64,000 nucleotides of DNA from Lacrimispora celerecrescens (GTDB lineage Bacteria; Bacillota; Clostridia; Lachnospirales; Lachnospiraceae), in NCBI RefSeq assembly GCF_000732605.1, contig NZ_JPME01000015.1, positions 186,001 to 250,000 on the forward strand, written 5' to 3'. Both the position numbers and the translations under genes were made by a program. How positions within the stretch are numbered: the first letter of the stretch is position 1; each line of letters starts with the position of its first letter. Shown in pieces: positions 8,714 to 17,710 of the stretch. The notes below the pieces were generated by a model that saw nothing but the letters and a program-made list of their open reading frames with translations, was not told the DNA's origin and did not search any database.

Positions 8714-9856
8714 ATGAAAAAAAGAATAATTGCAGGATTGCTGGCATCGACGCTAGCGGTTAGTACAGGCGTGATGGGATGTTCACAAAAGAGCGAGGTT
8801 TCAGATGTTATTCAATTAGGTGCAACTTTCACTTTAACAGGTAACTTAAGTGCAAGCGGTGAGTATTGCCAACAAGGCTTGGAATTATTTTTGGAAGATG
8901 TTGAGAAGATGGATGTTCTAGGAAAAAAGGTAGAGGTTGTTGTTGAGGACTGCGGCTCCGATCAGCAAGGTTCGATTAATGCGACAAACAAATTATTGGC
9001 GCGTGAGAATATTTCAGCATGGTTTGGCTGCGGCAATACAAGTGCTGATGCACTGGCATCTGCTCCGTCCATTTTAGAATCAGAAGTACCATGTTTTGTC
9101 TTTGGCAGCAGCGCCAATATTTATAAAGAAAATAATCCTTATATGCTTCTTAATCGTATGAGTGATGATCATGCGGGTGCTTTATTTGCAAAATCAGTGG
9201 CAGAAATACTGAAAATGAAAAATCCTGCCATTATCCATGTATCGGAAGCATACGGAACCAGCTTATCTTCGGAAATTATTACAAATCTTAAAACTTACGG
9301 AATCACTCCAGCGATTGTCGTTTCTTACAATGTAGATGAAAAACAATTTACCCCAATCTTAACTCAGGTTCTGAACAGTGGTTGTGATGGCATTATAGCA
9401 GTCAGCCATAATTTTGACGCGGCGGTTCTTGCCAAAACTGTACAGTCAATGAACATTGATTTACCGCTTATTGGTTCAGCCTCCTACTGTTCTGTTATAT
9501 CCATTGATGCTGCCGGTGATGCAATGGACGGATGGTATTCTATCGGTGATTGGTCGCCTAATGCAATTAATGAAAAGGGCGCAGAATTCTCTGCTCGTTT
9601 TCAGGAACGATTTGGGACAAAACCAGACAAAGCAGCAGTTATTACTTACGATTCATTAATGCTTATGTGTGAAGCAATTAAGCTTCAAGGTGCGTCAGAC
9701 CCGGCTTCGGTGCTGGAAGGTATTAAGAAAATCAAAGATTATGATGGTGTTATGTGTAAATACACCTGGCATGAAGATCGTAGTTTAGCGAATTCTCAAC
9801 CATTGGTAAGGGTCGAGAATGGTGAAGTAGAGGTTATTGAAATAGTAAACCGGTAA
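8714..9856 (+). CDS. Substrate-binding lipoprotein of a branched-chain-amino-acid-type (HAAT) ABC transporter
   Basis: The 380-residue protein has a lipoprotein signal: KKR, a hydrophobic stretch, and a lipobox ending at Cys23 (GVMGCSQ). The mature part opens with IQLGATFTLTGNLSASGEY, the usual start of LivJ/AmiC-type type-I binding proteins, and keeps VVEDCGSDQQG and the later YDSLMLMCEAI block. It would be anchored outside and feed the LivH/M permeases. The ligand need not be an amino acid: this family also binds amides, urea and other small acids. The downstream epimerase and dehydrogenase suggest a sugar-acid or polyol-derived ligand, which is inference. It is first in the operon and separated from livH by a hairpin. 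Confidence 0.88.
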   Translation: MKKRIIAGLLASTLAVSTGVMGCSQKSEVSDVIQLGATFTLTGNLSASGEYCQQGLELFLEDVEKMDVLGKKVEVVVEDCGSDQQGSINATNKLLARENISAWFGCGNTSADALASAPSILESEVPCFVFGSSANIYKENNPYMLLNRMSDDHAGALFAKSVAEILKMKNPAIIHVSEAYGTSLSSEIITNLKTYGITPAIVVSYNVDEKQFTPILTQVLNSGCDGIIAVSHNFDAAVLAKTVQSMNIDLPLIGSASYCSVISIDAAGDAMDGWYSIGDWSPNAINEKGAEFSARFQERFGTKPDKAAVITYDSLMLMCEAIKLQGASDPASVLEGIKKIKDYDGVMCKYTWHEDRSLANSQPLVRVENGEVEVIEIVNR

Positions 9857-9881
9857 AGGAAACATTTCGTTAGTATATATA

Positions 9882-9921
9882 CCGCGTTATAGAGTGTCAG
9901 GATAACTGCTCTATAACGCGG
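9882..9921 (+). promoter_or_regulatory. Intercistronic hairpin between binding protein and permease genes
   Basis: CCGCGTTATAGAG (9882-9894) pairs perfectly with CTCTATAACGCGG (9909-9921). There is no T tract, so it is more likely an mRNA-stabilising or processing hairpin than a terminator. It would raise binding-protein mRNA over permease mRNA. Confidence 0.7.
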
Positions 9922-9935
9922 ATGGGAGGTTGGAG

Positions 9936-10808
9936 ATGTTAAATACTGTAGTTCAATTATCTGTAAATGGTATTGCAATGGGGATGATATATTCGCTGCT
10001 GGCAATGGGTCTCATTTTGTTGATTCGTGCAATTGGTGTTCTGAATTTTGCACAGGGAGATTTGCTGATGCTTGGAGCATTTGCGACATATCATCTGGGC
10101 GGCCCCTTAAACCTGCCGTTAGTTCCAATGTTAATTGTATCTATATTATTCTTTGTGGTCTTTGGTGCGTTATTTATGTTTTCCGTGTATTGGCCGGTCA
10201 GAAAATCGAAATGGCCAACTGCAGCGGTTGTCTGTACCATTGGCGCATCTATGGTTATTAAAGAAGGGGCAAAATTGATCTGGGGCGGTTCCCCATTGGG
10301 CGTAGATCCGATTGTTAAAGGATATGTACAGATTGGTCCGACTAGATTAGAGTATCAGTATTTAATCATCATTGCAGTTGGTGCGGTTATGATTTGGTGT
10401 ATATTCCAATTATTTGAGAAACTGTATTCCGGACGTTTAATGCAGGCTGCGGCACAGGACCCATACGCGGCATCCCTGTTGGGCATTCCTAACATTATTA
10501 CTACAATGGTTACCTATATGATTGTTATGGTTATTGCCGGTATGGCGGGATATTTAGTGGCACCTATTTTTCTGGTTTCTGTATCTTTAAGTACGATTCA
10601 GTTACGAGCATTTGCAGGAGCCATTATTGGTGGATTTGGAAATCTTAAGGGCGCAGTGATTGGCAGTTTGCTTATTGGCTTAGTTGAATCATTTAGTATT
10701 TTGATTACATCAACCTATAAGGATGCAATTGTATTTTTGGTTTTGATTATATTCCTGATTGTACGTCCCCAGGGCATCTTTGGTGACCGAATTGCAGATA
10801 AGGCGTGA
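9936..10808 (+). CDS. livH: ABC transporter permease, LivH type
   Basis: The ATG at 9936 lies six bases after GGGAGG; the TTG at 9930 is too close to that site. The 290-residue protein has about eight membrane segments and the LivH block LNFAQGDLLMLGAFATY near the N-terminus. GAIIGGFGNLKGAVIGSLLIGLVES near the C-terminus is the LivH coupling region. It pairs with LivM to form the membrane channel. The gene ends before livM, whose ribosome site overlaps this stop codon, so translation is likely coupled. Confidence 0.9.
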   Translation: MLNTVVQLSVNGIAMGMIYSLLAMGLILLIRAIGVLNFAQGDLLMLGAFATYHLGGPLNLPLVPMLIVSILFFVVFGALFMFSVYWPVRKSKWPTAAVVCTIGASMVIKEGAKLIWGGSPLGVDPIVKGYVQIGPTRLEYQYLIIIAVGAVMIWCIFQLFEKLYSGRLMQAAAQDPYAASLLGIPNIITTMVTYMIVMVIAGMAGYLVAPIFLVSVSLSTIQLRAFAGAIIGGFGNLKGAVIGSLLIGLVESFSILITSTYKDAIVFLVLIIFLIVRPQGIFGDRIADKA

Positions 10809-10818
10809 GGTGAGCAAA

Positions 10819-11817
10819 TTGATTAATAGCATTAAGAAGCTAAACAAACAAACGTTGGTTTTTATTTTACTCATGATTCCTTTTTCAATTATCATCCCGA
10901 TGGTAACAAACAATTATTCAATGGGTGTCATGAATTTGGTCATGCTGCATTTTATTGCAGCGCTGGGAGTGACGATGATGCTGGGAATGGGAGGGCAGGT
11001 TACATTTGCAACCGTTGCATTTTTAGGAGCCGGTTCTTATACATCTGCAATTCTATCGAAAAATTTCGGAATACCTCCGGTGTTGTCAGTAATTCTGGCA
11101 GTACTGTTCTGTATGGTATCGGCTTTTATATTAGGAAAGGTCTTGTTTCGGCTGAAAGGTACCTATTTCACATTTGCAACAATCGGCTTTGCACAGATTA
11201 TGAATAACGTATATTTAAACTGGAAGCCGGTTACCGGAGGGCCAGATGGAATTACAGGAATTCCAAAGTTGAATCTGTTTTTTTTCACACCTACAAAACC
11301 GATTCACTGGTTTTATATATTAGTAGTGCTTTCTGCTATTTGCCTTATGCTTGTGGAACATGTACGCCAGACATCATTAGGACGTTCGCTGGGGGCAGTC
11401 CGTGATAATGAAATTGCAGCCCTTTCCCTTGGCGTGGATGTTTATAATACAAAAGTAAATGCATTTGTCATTGCCGGAGCCCTCGCCGGATTTGCCGGCG
11501 CACTGCTAGCTCATCATAATTCGGCAATCAGTGCATATCTCTATACTTACGACTTAACCGTTAATTATATTGTTATTGTCATGCTTGGCGGTATAAATTC
11601 CACAATCGGCACCTTTATCGGTTCTCTGCTGGTTACCATGCTACCGGAATGGTTACGTCCGCTGCAAACATATATGCGCCTTATTTATGGTGTGTTTGTT
11701 ATTCTTTTGATGATATTTATGCCGATGGGACTTGCTGGTATGTGGGATATTCTGCATGCAAAAATGAAAAATATGTTCCGGAAATCAAAAGGAAAGGCGG
11801 TGGAGCAGAATGTCTAA
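10819..11817 (+). CDS. livM: ABC transporter permease, LivM type
   Basis: The start is not ATG. A TTG at 10819 sits five bases after GAGGTGA and is preferred over a GTG at 10810, which has only AAGG upstream. The product has about 332 residues with the LivM landmarks: GMGGQVTFATVAFLGAGSY, FATIGFAQI, GRSLGAVRDNEIAALSLGVDV (the coupling helix) and ALAGFAGALLAH. It partners LivH. The last eight bases overlap livG, which indicates translational coupling. Confidence 0.88.
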   Translation: MINSIKKLNKQTLVFILLMIPFSIIIPMVTNNYSMGVMNLVMLHFIAALGVTMMLGMGGQVTFATVAFLGAGSYTSAILSKNFGIPPVLSVILAVLFCMVSAFILGKVLFRLKGTYFTFATIGFAQIMNNVYLNWKPVTGGPDGITGIPKLNLFFFTPTKPIHWFYILVVLSAICLMLVEHVRQTSLGRSLGAVRDNEIAALSLGVDVYNTKVNAFVIAGALAGFAGALLAHHNSAISAYLYTYDLTVNYIVIVMLGGINSTIGTFIGSLLVTMLPEWLRPLQTYMRLIYGVFVILLMIFMPMGLAGMWDILHAKMKNMFRKSKGKAVEQNV

Positions 11818-12610
11818 AATTTTAGAATTGCAAGGTGTTTGTAAAGCCTTTGGAGGTGTTGTAGCTGCCGAAAATGTGAATTTCACCGTGGAGCGCGGAG
11901 AAATCATGGGATTGATTGGTCCTAATGGGGCAGGAAAGAGCACAACTCTTAATCTTATAAGTGGGATTTATGATGTAGACGCTGGTAAGGTACTGATTGC
12001 TGATCAGGATGTAACCAATATGAAAGCGCATCTGCGTTCACGCATGGGACTTGGAAGGACGTTCCAGACGCCGCGGTTCTTACAGCGTTCAAATATCAGA
12101 GAGAACCTGGAATTGGGAACAGACCTAGCGGATCAGTTGGGATATTTTAAATCTTATTTTAACATTAAGGGCAATGCCGGAAAAAATTTTGAAGCAGAAC
12201 TGAACAGGCTTTTAGACGTTGCCGGTTTTTCGATTAATTTAGATGATGATATTTCTTCCCTTTCATATGGCCAGATGAAGTTACTGGAGATTGTCAGAGC
12301 GATGCTGGCCAATCCAAGTGTAATGCTTGTAGATGAGCCTGCGGCCGGGTTAAATAATAAAGAAATCGAAAATGCAAATAATCTTCTTCGCTTAGCAAGT
12401 GAAAAAAGGAACATGGGGATTGTCTTAATAGAACATCAAATGGATATGGTTCTTAACATTTGCCACAATGTATCTGTTTTAAACTTTGGGCGTATTATTG
12501 CTCAGGGAACTCCGGAAGAAGCGCTTTCCAATGATTTAGTGATAGAAGCATATTTAGGAAAGCGCCTCGAAGTGGAAGACGGCAATGCGGTGGAGGTGTT
12601 AAATGCTTAA
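11810..12610 (+). CDS. livG: ABC transporter ATPase, LivG type
   Basis: The 266-residue nucleotide-binding protein has Walker A GPNGAGKST near residue 38, the LivG-specific GLGRTFQTPRFL block, a signature LSYGQMKLLEI, Walker B VMLVDEPAAGLN and the switch histidine in LIEHQMDMV. All catalytic residues are present. It would power uptake together with LivF as a heterodimer. It overlaps both neighbours by eight bases. Confidence 0.92.
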   Translation: MSKILELQGVCKAFGGVVAAENVNFTVERGEIMGLIGPNGAGKSTTLNLISGIYDVDAGKVLIADQDVTNMKAHLRSRMGLGRTFQTPRFLQRSNIRENLELGTDLADQLGYFKSYFNIKGNAGKNFEAELNRLLDVAGFSINLDDDISSLSYGQMKLLEIVRAMLANPSVMLVDEPAAGLNNKEIENANNLLRLASEKRNMGIVLIEHQMDMVLNICHNVSVLNFGRIIAQGTPEEALSNDLVIEAYLGKRLEVEDGNAVEVLNA

Positions 12611-13334
12611 AATTAAAGAATTACATTCATATTATGGCGCGATAGAAGCCATAAAAGGGATTGAGCTATCCGTTGGGGAAAAAGAGATTTGCTGTTTAAT
12701 TGGAGCGAACGGAGCCGGGAAAACCTCAACATTAAAATCCATCTCTGGTATGATTACTCGTAAAGGTAGTATTGTATTTGATGGAAATGAAATCATCTAC
12801 AGCAGCCCGATTGCTATTTCGAAAGCAGGTATTATGCATGTACCAGAAGGCCGTCATGTGTTTCCGGGATTAAGTGTGTATGAGAACTTGGAAGTTGGAA
12901 CAGCAAACTGGCATGGTTTTTTCGGTAATAAACCATACAAGGAAGATATGGAAAAAGTTTTTGAGATTTTCCCGCGTTTAAAAGAACGGAATAAGCAGCT
13001 AGCCTGGAGCTTGTCAGGTGGGGAGCAGCAGATGCTTGCGATTGGACGGGCACTTATGGGGCATCCCAAATTGCTGTTATTGGATGAACCATCCATGGGC
13101 CTTGCTCCTGTAATCGTGGCGGAATTGTTCGAAAAAATTGTTGAAATTAATAAGATAGAAGGAATTCCTATTTTATTGATAGAGCAAAATGCAAAGTTGG
13201 CGTTAGAGGTTTCCCATCATGCTTATGTAATCGAGCAAGGTAAAATTACAATTGAAGGTCGGGCAAAGGAATTAAGGAATGATCCACGTGTTGTTGAGGC
13301 ATATTTAGGAAAATTTAAAAAATCAGTGATATAA
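12603..13334 (+). CDS. livF: ABC transporter ATPase, LivF type
   Basis: The 243-residue protein has Walker A GANGAGKTS, the LivF-type VPEGRHVFPGLSVYENL, signature LSGGEQQMLAIGRAL, Walker B LLLLDEPSMGLAP and switch histidine replaced by the usual LivF LIEQNAKLAL (Gln-Asn), a normal feature of LivF. It is the fifth gene of the transporter set, and the double epimerase gene starts 18 bases after its stop. Confidence 0.92.
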   Translation: MLKIKELHSYYGAIEAIKGIELSVGEKEICCLIGANGAGKTSTLKSISGMITRKGSIVFDGNEIIYSSPIAISKAGIMHVPEGRHVFPGLSVYENLEVGTANWHGFFGNKPYKEDMEKVFEIFPRLKERNKQLAWSLSGGEQQMLAIGRALMGHPKLLLLDEPSMGLAPVIVAELFEKIVEINKIEGIPILLIEQNAKLALEVSHHAYVIEQGKITIEGRAKELRNDPRVVEAYLGKFKKSVI

Positions 13335-13352
13335 GACCAGGAGGTATTGATA

Positions 13353-14981
13353 GTGAAATATGGATTTGCAATTGCGGTAGAAGCGCCAGAGAAATTCCCG
13401 GTACTTTATACCGGAGATCCTTATGAAAATGCAAAAATTGCGGCGATGGCCGGCGCAGATACCATCGAGCTTCATTTGCGGGAACCTGATTTAATTGATA
13501 TGAAAGAACTCAAGCAGTCTCTTGCAGATAATCACATTGCTGTTTCTGCAATTGGAACCGGATTAGCTTATGTTATGGACGGTTTATCATTAACCGATTC
13601 TGATGCAGAGGTACGGGCAAAAGCAAAGGAGCGATTATTTGCCTTTACCGATATGGCGAAAGAGCTGGAGGCGGTCGTGATTTTAGGCAGTATACGGGGG
13701 AAGGCTGACAATCTCAAGGATTATGATTCATACGCTTCTCTTTTAGCAAAAGAGCTTGGAGAGGTTGCTGGTTATGCTGAGAAAAAACAGGTCACTCTGG
13801 TATTAGAGGTTATTAATCGATACGAGCTTCCCTTCTTAAATACTGCGGCAGAGGTGAGGCGCTTTATTGATATGATTGATAATCCGTATCTTAAATTGCA
13901 TTTAGATACGTACCATATGAATATTGAGGAGAGCAGCATGATAAGTGCTATACTGGAGAGCGGTTCCTATATTGGCCATGTACATGTTGCAGACAATACC
14001 AGAGCTTTTCCAGGAGCAGGTATCATTAATTTCAATGAAATTATTTGTGCTCTTGAAAAAATCCATTACAAAGGCTCCGTATCTATGGAGTGCTATCCGA
14101 TTCCTAATAGTGCTATTGCAGTAGAAGAGGGTTTGAAGCATCTGAAAGAATCCGGAAAACCTTTGAAGTTCGGTATCACCGTTGCGCTGGAGGCGCCGGA
14201 GGGATCGCCATTCCCAATCGTCGATACAGATATCTATGCGACCATAGATTTTGTTAAAGAATCAGGATTTGATTCAATCGAACTGCACCTCTTACATCCG
14301 GACCAAATTGACGGGAGGGCAGTAAAGCAGTATTGTGATTTAAAAAATCTGGAGATTTCAACCATTGGAACAGGGATGGCTGTTCATTATGAAGGCCTGA
14401 CTCTTCTTGATGAAGATGAACGGATCCGCAGAAAAGCGCTTCAAAGATTAAAGGATCAGATGGATTTGGCGGCTGTTTTAGAATGTGATGTTGTATTGGG
14501 GTCCATGCGTGGGACAATTGGGACTAAGTACCCTTTTTCTGTTTATGAAAAGTGGCTGAATGATGCAATGAAGCAACTGGCTGCTTATGGAGAAGAAAAG
14601 AATGTAAATGTTGTTATTGAGGCAATCGATCGATATGAAACCAATAATCTTTATTCCGCTGATGAGGTCCTTGATTTGATAGAAAAGATAGGGAGTAACC
14701 GGTTAAAGGTGCATCTGGATACGTTTCATATGAATATTGAAGAAGAAAATCCGGCAGCGGCTATCCGGCGCTGCGGTGATCATCTAGGACACTTCCATGT
14801 TGCGGATAATAACCGAAATTATCCTGACTGGGGACACATCGATTTTGCTGAAATTTGTAAAGCATTAAAGGAAATACAGTATAAAAATAGTGTTACAATA
14901 GAGTGTTTCCAATTCCCGGATGGTAAAACGGCAGCAAAATTAGGACTTGAATATTTACATAAAATGGTTGAAGTTAATTGA
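13353..14981 (+). CDS. Fused tandem-duplicate TIM-barrel sugar epimerase/isomerase
   Basis: The GTG at 13353 is seven bases after AGGAGGT; the TTG at 13347 is too close. The 542-residue protein is two complete copies of a 270-residue xylose-isomerase-like barrel joined head to tail at about residue 272. Copy 1 has AIGTGLAYVMDGLSLTD, LEVINRYE, HLDTYHMNIEE, HVHVADNTR and SMECYP; copy 2 has TIGTGMAVHYEGLTLLD, IEAIDRYE, HLDTFHMNIEE, HFHVADNNR and TIECFQ. Each therefore keeps the metal-binding E/D/H/E set. From memory, the closest described relatives are 5-keto-L-gluconate epimerase (IolO of Thermotoga) and hydroxypyruvate isomerase-like enzymes, both single-barrel. Both halves look active. The role in the operon is inferred. 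Confidence 0.85.
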   Translation: MKYGFAIAVEAPEKFPVLYTGDPYENAKIAAMAGADTIELHLREPDLIDMKELKQSLADNHIAVSAIGTGLAYVMDGLSLTDSDAEVRAKAKERLFAFTDMAKELEAVVILGSIRGKADNLKDYDSYASLLAKELGEVAGYAEKKQVTLVLEVINRYELPFLNTAAEVRRFIDMIDNPYLKLHLDTYHMNIEESSMISAILESGSYIGHVHVADNTRAFPGAGIINFNEIICALEKIHYKGSVSMECYPIPNSAIAVEEGLKHLKESGKPLKFGITVALEAPEGSPFPIVDTDIYATIDFVKESGFDSIELHLLHPDQIDGRAVKQYCDLKNLEISTIGTGMAVHYEGLTLLDEDERIRRKALQRLKDQMDLAAVLECDVVLGSMRGTIGTKYPFSVYEKWLNDAMKQLAAYGEEKNVNVVIEAIDRYETNNLYSADEVLDLIEKIGSNRLKVHLDTFHMNIEEENPAAAIRRCGDHLGHFHVADNNRNYPDWGHIDFAEICKALKEIQYKNSVTIECFQFPDGKTAAKLGLEYLHKMVEVN

Positions 14982-15098
14982 GAATGCAGTCTACTACATC
15001 TCCTTATTGATATATTATTAAAACTAAAAGAAATATGTTTAATTAAGACATATTTTATGGTAATATATATAGAAGATTTTAAGAGGAGAGGTATAACA

Positions 15099-15797
15099 TT
15101 GGATAAAGCAATTTCACTAGTAGATCAGGCATATGAGGAAATAAAAGAAAAGATTTGTAATTTTGAATTGCAGCCAGGACAAGTTGTTTCTGATTTTACG
15201 CTCAGCAAGGAAATCGGCATGAGCCGGACACCGATACGTGAAGCCCTTCAACGGCTTGAACGGGATGGTTTGGTAATCAATGCTGGTTTGGGGAAGAGCT
15301 ATGAAGTCAGCCGACTTACAAAGGAAGAGATTAAGGAGTTGTTTGACGCCCGCTTATGTATTGAGGTTATGGCTGTTCGTCTGATTCTTGAGAATGAAAA
15401 CACTGAATTAAAGATTATGGAACTTGACAGGATTAATCATAAAATGGAAGCGTTCAATAAGGAAGGGAAAATATATGATGCATTTAGGACTGATCAGGAG
15501 TTCCACGATTATCTAGTATTTATTTCAGAGAACAAAAAGCTGATGCGATTCCATGAAAGCTTACTTATGCAGCTGCGTCGGATCAGAATGCTTTCTTATT
15601 TGGAGAGAACCCATCAGGATAAAGCATTTCGGGAGCATGATAGAGTATTGGATAACCTAAAAAAGGGTAACAGTCAAGAGGCTCAAAAAGCAATTGCAGA
15701 GCATATCGAAACATCGAAAGAAGATTACCTTGATTTAATTGGTGATGAAGAAAAAATGCATGATTTTGGAGTTTTAAGATTTTTCGCAAAAAGATAG
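15099..15797 (+). CDS. GntR family transcriptional regulator (FCD domain)
   Basis: An ATG at 15057 has no ribosome site, whereas a TTG at 15099 follows AGGAGAGG at a good distance, so I prefer the TTG (232 residues). Residues 5-70 form the winged helix with the GntR recognition region GMSRTPIREALQRLERDGLV. The C-terminal part is an all-helical FCD effector domain with the usual DxxxH (DQEFHDYL) and later HxxH-type (EHDRVLD, AEHIETS) metal or ligand histidines. It probably controls this operon through the GTATAC palindromes upstream of 8617 in response to a carboxylate; this is inference. Confidence 0.85.
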   Translation: MDKAISLVDQAYEEIKEKICNFELQPGQVVSDFTLSKEIGMSRTPIREALQRLERDGLVINAGLGKSYEVSRLTKEEIKELFDARLCIEVMAVRLILENENTELKIMELDRINHKMEAFNKEGKIYDAFRTDQEFHDYLVFISENKKLMRFHESLLMQLRRIRMLSYLERTHQDKAFREHDRVLDNLKKGNSQEAQKAIAEHIETSKEDYLDLIGDEEKMHDFGVLRFFAKR

Positions 15798-15920
15798 ATG
15801 GAACAGGGATTGCTGGTTTCCTTGTGGAATAACCAGTCAGCATACCACAGCTGCTTTTTGTAAGTACACCGGTCGGTCAAGGAAAAACATTAATCCACAG
15901 AGAGAAAGAGGGCAAAAAGC

Positions 15921-16946
15921 ATGGAGAAGATGAATTATATCTTGATTCCAGAACCGGGAAAGGTACAAGTCCGGGAAATGGAAAAACCGGAAAAGGTACA
16001 AGGAGAAGCGTTGTTGGAAATATTATATGGAGGTATCTGTGGTTCGGATATGGGAACTTATCGGGGAACCTTTCTGTATTCCAGCTATCCGCGGATTCCC
16101 GGACATGAGTTTTCCGCTCGTGTGGTAGCGGTCGATGACAATAAGTATGGAATCAAGCGAGGTATGATTGTAACTGGTAATCCCTATTTTAATTGCGGCA
16201 GCTGCTATTCCTGTCGACGTGGTATGATCAACTGCTGTACAGGCAATCAGACTCTGGGAGCGCAACGGGATGGCATTTTCCGTCAGTATTTCTCCATGCC
16301 GGTGGAACGGATTTATGACGGAAAAGGCCTGGATCCCCAGGTGTTGGCAATGATTGAACCATTTTGTATCAGTTATCATGCAGTAAAACGGGGGAGTGTG
16401 AAAGCCGGGGACCGTGTACTGGTGGTTGGCGCCGGGCCGATCGGCGTACTAGCCGTTATGTGCGCCAAGCTGATGGGAGCCACGGTTGCGGTCAGCGATA
16501 TAAGTGAAGGACGTCTTCAGGTTGCCAGGGAAATGGGAGCGGATGATGTTATCGTGATCAATAAGGAGAATTTCGACGAGCGTGTCCGTGAATTTACCGG
16601 TGGAGACGGTTTTGATGTTTGTATAGAGTGTGTTGGTCAGCCCTCGACCTTCCAGAACTGTATTGATGCGGCGTCTTTTCGCGGGCGTGTGGTAGTTGTG
16701 GGAATCGGCAATAAGAATCTTGACTTTGCTTACTCCTGTATTCAGACGAAAGAACTGGACATTTTTGGTTCCCGTAATGCGGTAAAGGAGGATTTTGTAG
16801 AACTGATTGATTTTGCCGTGGCCGGCAGATTTGATTTGAGTAAGTTAATCAGCCGCGTTTATGTATTTGCGGATGCAGAAAGGGCGTTTACAGAAGTGAA
16901 AGATTATCCGGATGCAATTATGAAAGTATTAGTGGCATTTCAATAA
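15921..16946 (+). CDS. Zinc-dependent medium-chain dehydrogenase
   Basis: The 341-residue protein belongs to the sorbitol/threonine dehydrogenase branch. The catalytic zinc site is Cys in GGICGSD plus GHE (PGHEFSARV) with a later MIEPFCISYHA glutamate. A structural-zinc lobe is present (CGSCYSCRRGMINCC). The NAD site reads VLVVGAGPIGVLAVMCAKLMGA, followed by SDISEGR, where the acidic residue favours NAD(H). In Thermotoga inositol catabolism an epimerase (IolO) is followed by a zinc dehydrogenase of this type (IolM), so the pair here may interconvert keto-acid sugars. The substrate is inferred only. Confidence 0.88.
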   Translation: MEKMNYILIPEPGKVQVREMEKPEKVQGEALLEILYGGICGSDMGTYRGTFLYSSYPRIPGHEFSARVVAVDDNKYGIKRGMIVTGNPYFNCGSCYSCRRGMINCCTGNQTLGAQRDGIFRQYFSMPVERIYDGKGLDPQVLAMIEPFCISYHAVKRGSVKAGDRVLVVGAGPIGVLAVMCAKLMGATVAVSDISEGRLQVAREMGADDVIVINKENFDERVREFTGGDGFDVCIECVGQPSTFQNCIDAASFRGRVVVVGIGNKNLDFAYSCIQTKELDIFGSRNAVKEDFVELIDFAVAGRFDLSKLISRVYVFADAERAFTEVKDYPDAIMKVLVAFQ

Positions 16947-16976
16947 AACATAGGTAAACGAATGTAGCAGAGCTTG

Positions 16977-17003
16977 AGGCCGTCAAAATGACGGCCTATT
17001 TTT
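16977..17003 (+). terminator. Intrinsic terminator after the dehydrogenase gene
   Basis: AGGCCGTC (16977-16984) pairs with GACGGCCT (16990-16997), then ATTTTT. Confidence 0.88.
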
Positions 17004-17014
17004 ATGTTTAGTTT

Positions 17015-17390
17015 TTACCTATTATTTAATAAAAAGTACTTATAGGCGCTTCGAATCGCATCTTTCGCATTCTTATTGATGAACGGAATCCCATGACCTC
17101 CTAATATAATGTTGGCTCTATAGCTTAGATCCCCTTTCCAGCCGGTTTTAACGTCTGTCCCGGTTTCGTCCTCGAAAAAAACATATCTCCTATAAAAAAA
17201 CCCTGACATCATCAATTTTGGCAATCAGCAACACAGGAAGGCGACACCAACATTAATTTTTGCACCTTGATTTTAAAAATAGGCTGCACAACCAGCATGA
17301 TCATCATGACCGTGGGTAAGGAGGACGGCTGAGATTTCCTTTTGCGATGCCAGACCGCTTCAACGAATACAATAAAATTCCCCTTTATGT
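17015..17390 (-). pseudogene. Decayed metallo-beta-lactamase-fold hydrolase
   Basis: Read on the minus strand, the stretch at about 17280-17345 encodes KEISAVLLTHGHDDHAGCAA, the HxHxDH zinc motif of MBL-fold hydrolases, and then hits a stop. Just upstream the frame is broken again. A separate downstream frame (17015-17224) encodes NIILGGHGIPFINKNAKDAI, matching the late LxGHG zinc-histidine segment of the same fold. The middle of the gene is missing and there is no start with a ribosome site. It is a relic; the former substrate cannot be told. Confidence 0.65.
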
Positions 17391-17481
17391 AAGAGACTTT
17401 TCGGTATCCTGCAGTCCTTTATAAACACTGATCGGACAGTTGCGAGATTTACCAAATATCCAGTTACAGAACAACAGAAAA

Positions 17482-17631
17482 AGTAAGCGCTTTCATTTAT
17501 TTGAAACCTTTTATGAATTTCATTAAAATCAAGCCATAGAATGTCAAAATTTGCAATGTTTTGTATAATATTTGAAATGAATTATAAAGAATTAGGTGCT
17601 ATAATTTAAAAATTTAGTGTAAGCGCTTACA
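17482..17631 (+). promoter_or_regulatory. Promoter with two cre/LacI-type operators upstream of the beta-helix lipoprotein
   Basis: TGTAAGCGCTTACA (17618-17631) is a perfect palindrome of the catabolite-responsive (CcpA) or LacI-family type, and AGTAAGCGCTTTCA at 17482-17495 is a near copy. Between them a promoter reads ATGTCA (17541-17546), 17 bases, TATAAT (17564-17569), with a second TATAAT at 17600. The downstream operator could block transcription at or just after the start. Confidence 0.6.
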
Positions 17632-17710
17632 ATAACAGTAAAAGTGAAGACGCTTAAACATGCTTTAAGACCTCATTTATTTAAGCGAAAAGTTGAAAGG
17701 AGAGAAAACC

